From NCBI GenBank assembly GCA_934525595.1, contig CAKSZJ010000013.1, positions 25,680 to 89,679 on the forward strand: a stretch of 64,000 nt of DNA. Reading direction: 5' to 3'. The notes beneath the pieces are model-generated. The model had not been told where the DNA came from and ran no database searches. It saw only the letters and a list, made by a program, of their open reading frames with translations. The translations under genes were made by a program, and so were the position numbers. Source of the DNA: an uncultured Chiayiivirga sp. (GTDB lineage: Bacteria > Pseudomonadota > Gammaproteobacteria > Xanthomonadales > Xanthomonadaceae). Below are positions 1-8,240 of this stretch, piece by piece; position 1 is the first letter of the stretch, and each line of letters opens with the position of its first letter.

Positions 1-963
1 ACCTTCTTCCACCGCCACGCCGTGCTGCACGGCCAGCAGGACGGCCGCACCTGGATGCCGCTGTCCCAGCTGGCCGGCAACCCCGAGCACGTCACCATCA
101 TCGACTCGCTGCTGAGCGAAGAGGCGGTGATGGCCTACGAATACGGCTACTCGACCTCCGACCCCAACACGCTGTGCATCTGGGAAGCGCAGTTCGGCGA
201 CTTCGCCAACGGCGCCCAGGTGGTGATCGACCAGTTCATCAGCTCCGGCGAGGCCAAGTGGGGCCGGCTGTGCGGGCTCGCGCTGTTCCTGCCGCACGGC
301 TACGAAGGCCAGGGCCCCGAGCACAGCTCGGCGCGCCTGGAACGCTTCCTGCAGCTGTGCGCGCTGGACAACATGCAGGTCTGCGTGCCCACCACGCCGG
401 CCCAGGCCTTCCACATGATCCGTCGCCAGATGAAGCGCCCCACCCGCAAGCCGCTGGTGGTGATGACGCCCAAGTCGCTGCTGCGCCACAAGCTGGCCGT
501 ATCCACCCTCGACGAGCTGGCCAACGGCCGCTTCCAGAACCTCATCCCGGACAGCTTCGCGACCGATGTCTCCAAGGTCACGCGCGTCGTCGCCTGCTCT
601 GGCAAGGTTTATTACGACCTGCTGGAAGAAGCCCAGAAGCGCGGCCTGCAGAACGTCGCACTGGTGCGGGTGGAGCAGCTCTATCCCTTCCCGCGCGAGG
701 CGCTGGTGGAGCAGATCAAGCGCTTCCCCAACGCGACCGACCTGGTCTGGTGCCAGGAAGAGCCGATGAACCAGGGCGCCTGGTACCAGATCCAGCACCA
801 TCTGCGGTTCTGCCTGCAGGGCAAGCAGAAGCTCGGCTACGCCGGCCGCGTGCGCTCGCCGGCGCCGGCCGCGGGCCAGCACCACACCCACGTGGTCGAG
901 CAGGAACGCCTGATCGAGGCCGCGCTGGTCGCCCCACCCAACGGCGACGCCAGCCGCGACTGA
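1..963 (+). CDS. sucA: 2-oxoglutarate dehydrogenase E1 component, 3' end (partial)
   Basis: Thiamine-diphosphate-dependent E1 subunit of the 2-oxoglutarate dehydrogenase complex (TCA cycle, cytoplasm). The frame is open from base 1 and begins TFFHRHAVLHGQ, which matches the FFHRHAVL segment of SucA, so the gene starts outside the window and only about the last 320 of roughly 940 residues are present. The visible part is the transketolase-like pyrimidine-binding and C-terminal domains, with the characteristic PQEEPMNQGAW-like segment seen here as CQEEPMNQGAWYQIQHH. It ends 59 bp before sucB and is clearly co-transcribed with sucB and lpdA. The internal GTG at 22 is not a start. Confidence 0.97.
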   Translation, partial: TFFHRHAVLHGQQDGRTWMPLSQLAGNPEHVTIIDSLLSEEAVMAYEYGYSTSDPNTLCIWEAQFGDFANGAQVVIDQFISSGEAKWGRLCGLALFLPHGYEGQGPEHSSARLERFLQLCALDNMQVCVPTTPAQAFHMIRRQMKRPTRKPLVVMTPKSLLRHKLAVSTLDELANGRFQNLIPDSFATDVSKVTRVVACSGKVYYDLLEEAQKRGLQNVALVRVEQLYPFPREALVEQIKRFPNATDLVWCQEEPMNQGAWYQIQHHLRFCLQGKQKLGYAGRVRSPAPAAGQHHTHVVEQERLIEAALVAPPNGDASRD

Positions 964-1022
964 CGCGCCGCAGATCTCCCGCCCAATCCACGCCTACCCC
1001 GAACACATAAAGGACGAACGCC

Positions 1023-2204
1023 ATGTCCATCGAAGTCAAAGTCCCGGTGCTGCCGGAATCCGTCTCCGACGCGACCATCGCCAACTGGCGCAAGAAGGTC
1101 GGCGAGGCCGTCGCGCGCGACGAGAACCTGGTTGACCTGGAAACCGACAAGGTCGTGCTGGAGGTTCCCTCGCCGGTGGACGGCGTGCTCCGGGAAATCC
1201 GCTTCGACACCGGCGCCACCGTCACCTCCGAACAGGTCATCGCGGTGATCGAACAGGGCGCCGCCGCTCCGGCACCCGCCAAGGCCGAGGCGCCCGCCTT
1301 GGCCGCTGCCGCACCGGCCAAGGCGGCACCTGCCGCCGCGGCACCATCGGCCGCCGGCACCGGCCAGCTGCCGCCGGGCGCGCGCTTTGCCGCCGAGGTC
1401 AACCAGGTCAATCCTGCGGACGTCGCCGGCACCGGCCGGCGCGGCGCGGTGACCAAGGAAGACATCGTCAACCACGTCCGCAACGCCCCGCTCGGCGGCG
1501 GCGCACGCCCCGAAGAGCGCGTGCCGATGACCCGCATCCGCGCCCGCATCGCCGAGCGCCTGATGCACTCCAAGAACTCCATTGCGATGCTGACCTCGTT
1601 CAACGAGATCAACCTCGGCAAGGTCATGGCGATGCGCAAGGAGATGCAGGAGTCGTTCGAGAAGCAGTACGGCATCAAGCTCGGCTTCATGAGCTTCTTC
1701 GCCAAGGCCGCGGCCGAGGCGCTCAAGCGCCACCCCATCGTCAACGCCTCGGTCGACGGCAACGACATCATCTACCACGGCTACGCCGACATTTCCGTCG
1801 CCGTCTCCACCGACAAGGGCCTGGTGACTCCGGTGCTGCGCAACGTGGAGCGCATGGGCTTCGCCGACGTGGAGCGTGCCATCGCCGACTACGCCAAGGC
1901 CGCGCGCGAAGGTGGCCTGAAGCTGGAAGACCTGCAGGGCGGCACGTTCACCATCACCAACGGCGGCACCTTCGGCTCGCTGTTCTCCACGCCGATCGTG
2001 AATCCGCCGCAGTCCGCCATCCTGGGCATGCACGCCATCAAGGAACGTCCGATCGTCGAGAACGGCCAGATCGTCATCGCCCCGATGATGTACGTCGCCA
2101 TCTCCTACGACCACCGCATCATCGACGGCAAGGACGCGGTGCTGTTCCTGGTGGACATCAAGAACCAGCTCGAAAACCCGCATCGGATGCTGCTCGGCCT
2201 TTGA
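1023..2204 (+). CDS. sucB: Dihydrolipoamide succinyltransferase (E2 of 2-oxoglutarate dehydrogenase)
   Basis: E2 core of the 2-oxoglutarate dehydrogenase complex; it transfers the succinyl group from lipoate to CoA. The 393-residue protein has one N-terminal lipoyl domain (about 2-77) with the lipoylated Lys43 in [11 protein letters not shown]. An Ala/Pro-rich flexible linker (about 80-120) follows, then a peripheral E3-binding domain (about 122-160) and the catalytic domain (about 165-393), ending with the active-site motif SYDHRIIDG (His364, Asp368). A single lipoyl domain and this length fit SucB rather than AceF. The ATG at 1023 follows AAGGACGAACGCC, an acceptable ribosome binding site. 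Order sucA-sucB-lpdA. Confidence 0.98.
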   Translation: MSIEVKVPVLPESVSDATIANWRKKVGEAVARDENLVDLETDKVVLEVPSPVDGVLREIRFDTGATVTSEQVIAVIEQGAAAPAPAKAEAPALAAAAPAKAAPAAAAPSAAGTGQLPPGARFAAEVNQVNPADVAGTGRRGAVTKEDIVNHVRNAPLGGGARPEERVPMTRIRARIAERLMHSKNSIAMLTSFNEINLGKVMAMRKEMQESFEKQYGIKLGFMSFFAKAAAEALKRHPIVNASVDGNDIIYHGYADISVAVSTDKGLVTPVLRNVERMGFADVERAIADYAKAAREGGLKLEDLQGGTFTITNGGTFGSLFSTPIVNPPQSAILGMHAIKERPIVENGQIVIAPMMYVAISYDHRIIDGKDAVLFLVDIKNQLENPHRMLLGL

Positions 2205-2325
2205 GCCAGGCCGCATCCCGGGGCCGGGAAATCGCGAACAGGGAATCATCAAGGCAGCAGCCCGAAAGATCCCGTTCTTCCGATTTCCCGCGCCCGGTTC
2301 CCCCTTCCCGTTGAGAGCCAATCCA
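2205..2325 (+). repeat. Intergenic period-7 pyrimidine-rich repeat between sucB and lpdA
   Basis: The gap begins with a purine-rich arm (GGCCGGGAAATCGCGAAC) and ends with pyrimidine-rich, seven-base-periodic units (CGATTTC, CCGCGCC, CGGTTCC, CCCTTCC) shortly before the lpdA start. The two arms are partly complementary and could fold back on each other. The same architecture occurs in four other intra-operon gaps of this window (39440, 42157, 51310, 53868). Assignment to one repeat family is my inference from the shared period and placement. Confidence 0.45.
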
Positions 2326-3750
2326 ATGAGCGACCAATTCGACGTCATCGTCATCGGCGGCGGCCCCGCCGGCTATCACGCCGCGATCCGCGCGGCGCAG
2401 CTGGGCAAGAAGGTGGCCTGCGTCGACGCGGCGCTGGGCAAGGACGGCAAGCCGGCGCTGGGCGGCACCTGCCTGCGCGTGGGCTGCATCCCGTCCAAGG
2501 CGCTGCTCGATTCCAGCCGCCAGTTCTGGAACATGGGCCACCTGTTCGCCCAGCACGGCATCAGCTTCGAGAAGCCGGCGATCGACGTGGCCAGGATGGT
2601 CGCGCGCAAGGACGCCATCGTGAAGCAGTTCACCGGCGGCATCGCGGCGCTGTTCAAGGCCAACAAGGTCACCGCGTACCATGGCTTCGGCCAATTGCAG
2701 CCGGGCCGCGTGGTGGCGGTGAAGCAGCACGATGGCACCATGCTCGAGCTGAAGGCAACGAACGTGATCCTCGCCGCCGGCTCCGATTCGATCGAGCTGC
2801 CGTTCGCCAAGTTCGGCGAGCACATCATCGACAACGTCGGCGCGCTCGACCTTCCCGCCGTGCCCAAGCGTCTGGGCGTGATCGGTGCCGGCGTCATCGG
2901 CCTGGAACTGGGCAGCGTGTGGAAGCGCCTGGGCGCCGAGGTCACCATCCTCGAAGGCCTGCCTGGCTTCCTCACCGCCGCCGACGCCGAGGTCAGCAAG
3001 GTCGCCGCGCGCGAGTTCAAGAAGCAGGGCCTGGACATCCGGCTCGGCTGCAAGGTGTCCAACACCGAGGTCAAGGCCGACGGCGTGCACGTCAGCTACA
3101 CCGATGCCAAGGGCGCCGCGCAGGTGCTCGTGGTCGACAAGCTGCTGGTGGCCGTGGGCCGCCGCCCCGCCACCAAGGGGCTGTTGGCCGAGGGCACGGG
3201 CGTCAAGCTCAGCGAGCGCGGCCAGATCGAGGTGGATGCGCACTGCTTCACCGGCGCCGAGGGTGTCTGGGCCATCGGCGACTGCGTGCGCGGCCCGATG
3301 CTGGCGCACAAAGGCTTCGAGGAAGGCATCGCGGTCGCCGAGCTGATCGCGGGGCTGCCGGGCCACGTCAACTACGACACCATCCCGAACGTGATCTACA
3401 CCGAGCCGGAAGTAGCCTGGGTCGGCAAGACCGAGGAACAGCTCAAGTCCGAAGGCGTTCCCTACAAAGCCGGCAGCTTCCCGTTCGCCGCCGTGGGCCG
3501 CGCCGTGGCCATGGCCGAACCGGCCGGCTTCGTGAAGGTGCTGGCGCACGCCGAGACCGACCGCGTGCTGGGCATGCACCTGGTCGGCGCGAACGTCTCC
3601 GAGCTGGTGCACGAAGGCGTGCTGGCGATGGAGTTCAAGGGCAGCGCCGACGACCTGGCGCGCATCTGCCACGCCCACCCCTCACTCTCCGAAGCCGTCC
3701 ACGACGCCGCCATGGCGGTGGACAAGCGGGCGATTCACAAGGTCAACTGA
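2326..3750 (+). CDS. lpdA: Dihydrolipoyl dehydrogenase (E3)
   Basis: FAD-dependent E3 that reoxidises dihydrolipoate and passes electrons to NAD+ for the 2-oxoglutarate dehydrogenase complex. The protein is 474 residues from the ATG at 2326 (the in-frame TTG at 2311 is less likely). It has the N-terminal FAD motif GGGPAG (11-16), the redox-active disulfide in CLRVGC (Cys49, Cys54), the NAD-binding GAGVIGLELG segment, the second FAD motif AIGDC, and the C-terminal catalytic pair in HAHPSLSE (His451, Glu456). These are all the features of an active lipoamide dehydrogenase. It is the third gene of the suc cluster. Confidence 0.98.
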   Translation: MSDQFDVIVIGGGPAGYHAAIRAAQLGKKVACVDAALGKDGKPALGGTCLRVGCIPSKALLDSSRQFWNMGHLFAQHGISFEKPAIDVARMVARKDAIVKQFTGGIAALFKANKVTAYHGFGQLQPGRVVAVKQHDGTMLELKATNVILAAGSDSIELPFAKFGEHIIDNVGALDLPAVPKRLGVIGAGVIGLELGSVWKRLGAEVTILEGLPGFLTAADAEVSKVAAREFKKQGLDIRLGCKVSNTEVKADGVHVSYTDAKGAAQVLVVDKLLVAVGRRPATKGLLAEGTGVKLSERGQIEVDAHCFTGAEGVWAIGDCVRGPMLAHKGFEEGIAVAELIAGLPGHVNYDTIPNVIYTEPEVAWVGKTEEQLKSEGVPYKAGSFPFAAVGRAVAMAEPAGFVKVLAHAETDRVLGMHLVGANVSELVHEGVLAMEFKGSADDLARICHAHPSLSEAVHDAAMAVDKRAIHKVN

Positions 3751-3751
3751 T

Positions 3752-4393
3752 ATGCAAAAGCCACTCCGTTGCCACTGGATCGCCGCGTTATTGCTGGTGA
3801 TGTTCAGCACCCTCGGTTGTGCACCTGTGTATCAGGTTAAGTCCCCTGACCCTGATACGGGTTTGCTTCCGACGCACCTCGAGGTGCCGGCTGACGAAAT
3901 CCTCACCTACATACCTAAGGCCAAGGTTCGTAACGTTCGATTCTTCCTCGTTCGTACCGCATCCGGCGGTATCGGGAACAATCAGGAGTTCGTGCAGTTC
4001 TTTCGCGGAGCAGTTCAGCAGCTGGGCATCGAACAGATCGTCACCTCTGAAGAGCTCACGAAGATGGTTTTGAGTTCAGACCTTCGAGACAGCGTGGGCA
4101 ATGTGACCGACCCCGTCGCCTTGGCAAACATTTCGCGAGAGATTGGCCCTTTTCTGATTCTTGACGCCGTTCAGGTCCACCAAGGCTATGGATGGTTCCA
4201 GACGCGCGTCCGCATCACCGACCCTGAGGATGCCGAGCGCCTGCTGGACATCAACCGGATCAAACTGAACTGGTCAAATCTCGACAAAGAGGTCAATTAC
4301 CCAGTCCTTAACGTCATCAAGAAGTGGATTGACGAATCCCGGAGCCTCCCGTCAGACGACACTTCGACGACATCTAAAGATCTAAAGGTGTGA
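3752..4393 (+). CDS. Putative exported lipoprotein, unknown function
   Basis: 213 residues starting 1 nt after the lpdA stop. The N-terminus has a basic start, a hydrophobic stretch (about 10-20) and the sequence FSTLGC, so Cys23 could be a lipidation site, although Thr at -3 is not the usual lipobox residue. The rest is soluble, mixed alpha/beta in appearance (NVRFFLVRTASGGIGNNQEF, FLILDAVQVHQ). I do not recognise the family. Its GC content and codon choice (ATT, TTA, TCA) are visibly lower than those of lpdA and of the following gene, which suggests a more recent acquisition into the end of the suc operon. It may be co-transcribed with lpdA and with acuI, which starts 4 nt downstream. Confidence 0.8.
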   Translation: MQKPLRCHWIAALLLVMFSTLGCAPVYQVKSPDPDTGLLPTHLEVPADEILTYIPKAKVRNVRFFLVRTASGGIGNNQEFVQFFRGAVQQLGIEQIVTSEELTKMVLSSDLRDSVGNVTDPVALANISREIGPFLILDAVQVHQGYGWFQTRVRITDPEDAERLLDINRIKLNWSNLDKEVNYPVLNVIKKWIDESRSLPSDDTSTTSKDLKV

Positions 4394-4397
4394 TCCA

Positions 4398-5426
4398 TTG
4401 GATACACACGTGAGCAAAAAGACCACAGGCTCTCCGCGCTTCCCCGCCTTTCGCATCCGCGGAGAAATCGAGCGCGCCTGGCGCGCCGGGATCGAGCAGG
4501 TATCGCTGGACGAGCTGTCCCCCGGCGAGGTGGTGATCCGCGCCGCTTGGTCGTCGGTGAACTACAAGGACGCGCTGGCCGGCAGCGGCAAGGGCAAGAT
4601 CCTGCGCCAGTTTCCGCTGATCGGCGGAATCGACGTCGCCGGCACGGTAGTGTCTTCGGAAAGCCCGGACTTCGCGCCCGGCGATGCGGTGCTGGTGACC
4701 GGCTGCGGCCAGTCGGAAACCCGCGACGGCGGCTATGCGCATTTAGTCCGTGCCGAGGCCGGCAGCGTCATCCCGCTGCCGGAAGGCCTCAGCCTGCGCG
4801 AGGCCATGATCCTCGGAACGGCCGGCTTCACCGCCGCGCTGGCGCTCCTGCGCATGGAACGCCTCGGGCAGCGTCCCGAACACGGTCCGATCGTGGTGAC
4901 CGGTGCCAGCGGCGGCGTCGGAATGCTCGGCATCGACATCCTCACCCGCGCCGGCTACGAGGCCCATGCGATCACCGGCAAGCTCGAACACCTCGATTTC
5001 CTGACCGCGCTCGGCGCGCGCCAGGTGATTTCGCGCGACAAGCTCTACTGGGGACAGCGTCCGCTGGAGCCCGCACACTGGGCCGGCGCGCTCGACGGCG
5101 TCGGCGGGGAAATGCTCGAAGGCCTGACCCGGGTGATCCAGCCGCGCGGCACCATCGTCAGCTACGGAATGGCCGGCGGCACGGAACTGCACACCACGGT
5201 GATGCCGTTCATCCTGCGCGCCATATCGCTGGTCGGGGTCTCGGCCTCCACCGCGCCGCGCGCCGACCGCGAAGCGGTATGGTCGCGCCTGTCAGGTCCG
5301 TGGCGCCCCGCCCACCTGGCCACCATCGCCACCCGAGAGGTGACGCTGGATGAACTTCCCGACGTGTTCTCCGATATGCTGGCCGGACGCGCCTTCGGAC
5401 GCACCCTGGTACGTCTTTCGGACTGA
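4398..5426 (+). CDS. acuI: YhdH/AcuI family NADPH-dependent (acrylyl-CoA type) oxidoreductase
   Basis: Medium-chain dehydrogenase/reductase of the zinc-free quinone-oxidoreductase type. YhdH/AcuI members reduce acrylyl-CoA to propionyl-CoA with NADPH. At 342 residues it has the family length. It shows the N-terminal GroES-like part with SSVNYKDALAGSGKGKI, the segment GGIDVAGTV, the nucleotide-binding GASGGVG, and the family-typical LVGVSAST near the C-terminus. The TTG at 4398 has AAAGGTG seven bases upstream; a GTG at 4410 is the alternative start. It lies 4 nt after the putative lipoprotein gene. Substrate assignment is by family only. Confidence 0.88.
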   Translation: MDTHVSKKTTGSPRFPAFRIRGEIERAWRAGIEQVSLDELSPGEVVIRAAWSSVNYKDALAGSGKGKILRQFPLIGGIDVAGTVVSSESPDFAPGDAVLVTGCGQSETRDGGYAHLVRAEAGSVIPLPEGLSLREAMILGTAGFTAALALLRMERLGQRPEHGPIVVTGASGGVGMLGIDILTRAGYEAHAITGKLEHLDFLTALGARQVISRDKLYWGQRPLEPAHWAGALDGVGGEMLEGLTRVIQPRGTIVSYGMAGGTELHTTVMPFILRAISLVGVSASTAPRADREAVWSRLSGPWRPAHLATIATREVTLDELPDVFSDMLAGRAFGRTLVRLSD

Positions 5427-5471
5427 ACCGGCCCGGGCATCGGAGCACGTCGCAGTTTCGCAGGGTCACGC

Positions 5472-5500
5472 TTCAACCCAGGCGACCAAGCGGCTAGAAT
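5472..5500 (+). promoter_or_regulatory. Predicted sigma-70-type promoter of the pilH-like gene
   Basis: TTCAAC (5472-5477) and TAGAAT (5495-5500) are separated by 17 bp. The -10 box matches consensus at five of six positions. It lies about 60 bp upstream of the 5561 start in the gap after acuI, so the receiver gene probably has its own transcript. Confidence 0.55.
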
Positions 5501-5560
5501 CGGGCGCATAAACCGGGGGACGCCCACTTGCGCGGCGGCCAAAGCAATGTTGAGGTACCT

Positions 5561-5926
5561 ATGGCACGTGTTCTGATCGTCGACGATTCCCCTTCGCAGC
5601 TGATGGGCATGAAGCTCATCATCGAGCGTCTGGGGCACGAAACCATTACCGCGGAGGATGGTGCGCAGGGCGTGGAAGTGGCCAAGCGCGAAATGCCCGA
5701 CCTGATCCTGATGGACGTGGTCATGCCCAACCTCAATGGCTTTCAGGCCACGCGCTCGATCTCCAAGAACGCCGACACGGCCCACATCCCGATCATCCTG
5801 GTGACCACGAAGGATCAGGAGACCGATCGCGTGTGGGGCATGCGCCAGGGCGCCAAGGCCTACCTGACCAAGCCGGTCAACGAGGGCGCGCTGATCAAGC
5901 TGGTCAAGGAACTGCTCCCCGCCTGA
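5561..5926 (+). CDS. pilH: Single-domain response regulator, PilH-like
   Basis: 121-residue CheY-like receiver with no output domain. Acidic pocket Asp8/Asp9, phosphoacceptor Asp52 (in LILMDVVMPNLNG), Thr82/Thr83 and Lys104 (LTKP) are all present. The signature VLIVDDSPSQL and the segment VTTKDQETDRVWGMRQGAKAY are typical of PilH/PilG receivers that act with the Pil-Chp system controlling type IV pilus twitching. The start at 5561 is preferred because TGAGG lies seven bases upstream; the longer frame from 5528 has no such site. No other pil genes are next to it, so the PilH rather than PilG assignment is tentative. Confidence 0.85.
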   Translation: MARVLIVDDSPSQLMGMKLIIERLGHETITAEDGAQGVEVAKREMPDLILMDVVMPNLNGFQATRSISKNADTAHIPIILVTTKDQETDRVWGMRQGAKAYLTKPVNEGALIKLVKELLPA

Positions 5927-5961
5927 CCCCGTCGCGCGACGGAATTCCCCGCCGAACATGA

Positions 5962-5990
5962 AAAGCCGCGCGTTCCCGACGCGCGGCTTT
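5962..5990. terminator. Bidirectional intrinsic terminator between pilH-like gene and mmsB
   Basis: Perfect 12-bp stem AAAGCCGCGCGT / ACGCGCGGCTTT with a 5-base loop. A- and T-runs flank the stem on each side. It sits between the converging ends of the pilH-like gene (+) and mmsB (-), so it can serve both. Confidence 0.85.
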
Positions 5991-5997
5991 CCTTCGT

Positions 5998-6900
5998 TCA
6001 GGCCTTGCGGAGCAGATTCACCACGCTGGAAAAATCCAGCCCGCCGCGCCCGGCCTGGCTGTTCATCGCATAGAGGTTGCGCGCCAGCTCGCCCAGCGGA
6101 ATCGAGGCGCCGGAGCCCATCGCGGCCTCCGCCGCCAGCCCGAGATCCTTGAGCATCAGATCGTTGCCGAAGCCGCCCTCGTAGCCGCGCGAAGCCGGCG
6201 CGCCGGGCAGCACGCCCGGCCAGGGATTGCATACCTCGGTCGCCCAGCTGCGGCTGGTACTCACCGCCATCATCTGCGACAGCGCGGCGGGATCGAGCCC
6301 GTGCGCCACGCCCAGGGCGATGGCCTCGCCGGTGGCGGCCATGATCACGCCCAGGGCCATGTTGTTGCACAGCTTCGCAACCTGGCCGGCGCCGGCGCCG
6401 CCCATGTGGAAGATGTTCTTGCCCATGGCCGAAAGCAGCGGACGGGCACGCTCCAGCGCATCGACCTCGCCACCGACGATGAAGGTCAGGGTGCCGGCGA
6501 CGGCGCCGGCCGTACCGCCCGAGACCGGCGCGTCGAGCATCGCCAGGCCGCGCGCGGCCGCGGCCTGCGCCACCTTGCGCGCGCTGGCCGGCGCGATGGT
6601 GCTCGAATCGATCACCAGCGCGTCCGGTTCGATCGCGGCCAGGATGCCGTCTTCACCCAGATACAGACCTTCGACGTGGCGGCTGGCCGGCAGCATCGAG
6701 ACCACCACCCGCGCGCCCTTCACCGCGTCGATCGCGCTGCTGGCCGCCGCGGCACCCGCCGCAACGGCGGCTTCCAGCGCTGCCGGAACGAGATCGAACA
6801 CCCGCACGGGAAAGCCGGCCTTGAGCAGATTGGCGGCCATCGGCCCGCCCATATGGCCCAGGCCGATGAACGCGACGGTTGGATGCGATGTGGTGCTCAT
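5998..6900 (-). CDS. mmsB: 3-hydroxyisobutyrate dehydrogenase
   Basis: NAD-dependent oxidation of 3-hydroxyisobutyrate to methylmalonate semialdehyde in valine breakdown. 300 residues from the ATG at 6900 (an in-frame TTG at 6933 is less likely). N-terminal Rossmann motif GLGHMGGPMAANL, the substrate-binding segment DAPVSGGTAGAVAGTL, and the GAGQVAKLCNNM stretch with the catalytic lysine are all present, and the overall size fits the beta-hydroxyacid dehydrogenase family. It is downstream of mmsA and the acyl-CoA genes on the same strand, separated by 170 bp that contain REP-like hairpins. Confidence 0.95.
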   Translation of the reverse strand: MSTTSHPTVAFIGLGHMGGPMAANLLKAGFPVRVFDLVPAALEAAVAAGAAAASSAIDAVKGARVVVSMLPASRHVEGLYLGEDGILAAIEPDALVIDSSTIAPASARKVAQAAAARGLAMLDAPVSGGTAGAVAGTLTFIVGGEVDALERARPLLSAMGKNIFHMGGAGAGQVAKLCNNMALGVIMAATGEAIALGVAHGLDPAALSQMMAVSTSRSWATEVCNPWPGVLPGAPASRGYEGGFGNDLMLKDLGLAAEAAMGSGASIPLGELARNLYAMNSQAGRGGLDFSSVVNLLRKA

Positions 6901-6960
6901 GGTGGTGTCTTCGCCTCTGTTGGATGTGGTCAAACAGTCGGTAGCGCTCTATCGAAGACC

Positions 6961-7035
6961 GCAGCGCCGGGGACGTCGTCCCGACCTGCGGGTCCGGAGA
7001 AGAGGGTTCGCAGGTCGGCGCTACGCCCCCGACGT
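6961..7035 (-). repeat. REP-like inverted repeats in the gap upstream of mmsB
   Basis: Two adjacent hairpin sequences lie between mmsB and the hydrolase gene: GTCGG (7014-7018) with CCGAC (7029-7033) around a CGCTACGCCC core, and an imperfect GGGAC/GTCCC unit near 6970-6985. The core GTCGG-CTACGCC-CCGAC is the same as in the GTAG hairpins at 25604-25794, so these look like degenerate members of that family. Confidence 0.5.
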
Positions 7036-7070
7036 GTTCTCGTCTCTCGTCTGCGTGAGGGTCGTTTCAC

Positions 7071-8240
7071 TCAGCGCAACGCCCCGCGCTGCGGATCATC
7101 GCGTCCCAGATCGGCGAGCGGATGCCCGCCGGCCGGCCAGGGCGCGGTGAAGAAGGATTCGATGAAGTCGCCGCCGGTATCGGCCAGCGTGGCCGGGTTC
7201 CAGCGCGGATTCTTGTCCTTGTCGATCAGCAGCGCGCGGATGCCTTCGGCAAAATCGCCGTGCGCCGCGCAGCGCAGCGCGGCAATCAGCTCCAGCCGGA
7301 ACGTGTCGGCCAGCGACAGGCGGCTGGCGCGGCGCTGCAGCTCCCAGGACAGCCGGATCGAGGACGGGCAGCCGCGCGCCAGCGCGGCCTGGGCCTTCTG
7401 CCACCAGCTGTCATCGATCGAGGCATCGGCAATCGCCGCGACCGCAGCGTCCAGCGAGTGGCCGGCGCAGCAGGCATCGATCCGCTGGCGCAGGCGCTGC
7501 AGCGGGCCGGGCGCAAGCTCCGCCAGCGCGAAGTCGCGCAGCAGGGCATCGAGGTGAACCGCATTCTCTCCGGAGTCATCGCTCCAGCGCGCCCCGGAAA
7601 GCGCGCCGAGCAGCTCCGCGTAGCGCTCACCGGGGACGACGCTGTCGGCAAATCCGGCATAGAGCGCATCGGAGGCGTCGATGCTGGCCCCGGTCAGCGC
7701 GAGGAAGCGGCCGGTTGCGCCGGGCGCGCGAGACAGCATCCAGGTGCCGCCCACGTCCGGGAACAGGCCGATGCCGATCTCCGGCATGGCCAGACGCGAG
7801 GTTTCGGTGAGCACACGGTGGCTGGCACCGGCCATGAGGCCGATGCCGCCGCCCATCACGATGCCCTGGCCCCAGCAGAGGATCGGCTTGGGGCAGGCGT
7901 GGATGGCGTAATCGAGCCGATATTCGCGCGAGAAGAACGCCAGCGCGTAATCCGCGGCGGATGCCTCTTCCGGACTCCTGACTCCGGGCGCCGAATCCTG
8001 CGCCCGCATCGACCGATACAGTGAGTGCAGATCGCCGCCGGCGCAGAAGGCCTTTTCTCCGGCACCGCGCAGCACCACTAAAGCGATGCCGGCGTCCGCG
8101 ACCCAGCCTTCCAGCGCCTGCGCCAGCGCGTCGACCATCTCCAGCGACAGGCCGTTGAGCGTCGCCGGCGCGTTGAGCGTGGCGATGCCGATGCGATGTG
8201 CGCCGGCGGCGCGTTCCTCCAGAAGCAGCGGCGCGCTCAT
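7071..8240 (-). CDS. Enoyl-CoA hydratase/isomerase family protein, probable 3-hydroxyisobutyryl-CoA hydrolase
   Basis: 389 residues, a crotonase fold. The size (about 380-390) and C-terminal extension are those of 3-hydroxyisobutyryl-CoA hydrolase, which frees 3-hydroxyisobutyrate for MmsB; ordinary enoyl-CoA hydratases are about 260 residues. Oxyanion-hole segments GAGEKAFCAGGDLHSLY and GQGIVMGGGIGLMAGASHRV are clear, followed by MPEIGIGLFPDVGGTWML, which is typical of the hydrolase group. The ATG at 8240 overlaps the stop of the acyl-CoA dehydrogenase (ATGA), so the two are translationally coupled. The context strongly favours the valine pathway. Confidence 0.9.
   Translation of the reverse strand: MSAPLLLEERAAGAHRIGIATLNAPATLNGLSLEMVDALAQALEGWVADAGIALVVLRGAGEKAFCAGGDLHSLYRSMRAQDSAPGVRSPEEASAADYALAFFSREYRLDYAIHACPKPILCWGQGIVMGGGIGLMAGASHRVLTETSRLAMPEIGIGLFPDVGGTWMLSRAPGATGRFLALTGASIDASDALYAGFADSVVPGERYAELLGALSGARWSDDSGENAVHLDALLRDFALAELAPGPLQRLRQRIDACCAGHSLDAAVAAIADASIDDSWWQKAQAALARGCPSSIRLSWELQRRASRLSLADTFRLELIAALRCAAHGDFAEGIRALLIDKDKNPRWNPATLADTGGDFIESFFTAPWPAGGHPLADLGRDDPQRGALR

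Noticed and set aside
7122..8024. Plus-strand open frame opposite the hydrolase gene
   Set aside because: Shadow of the crotonase-family gene, which has clear motifs and coupled start.
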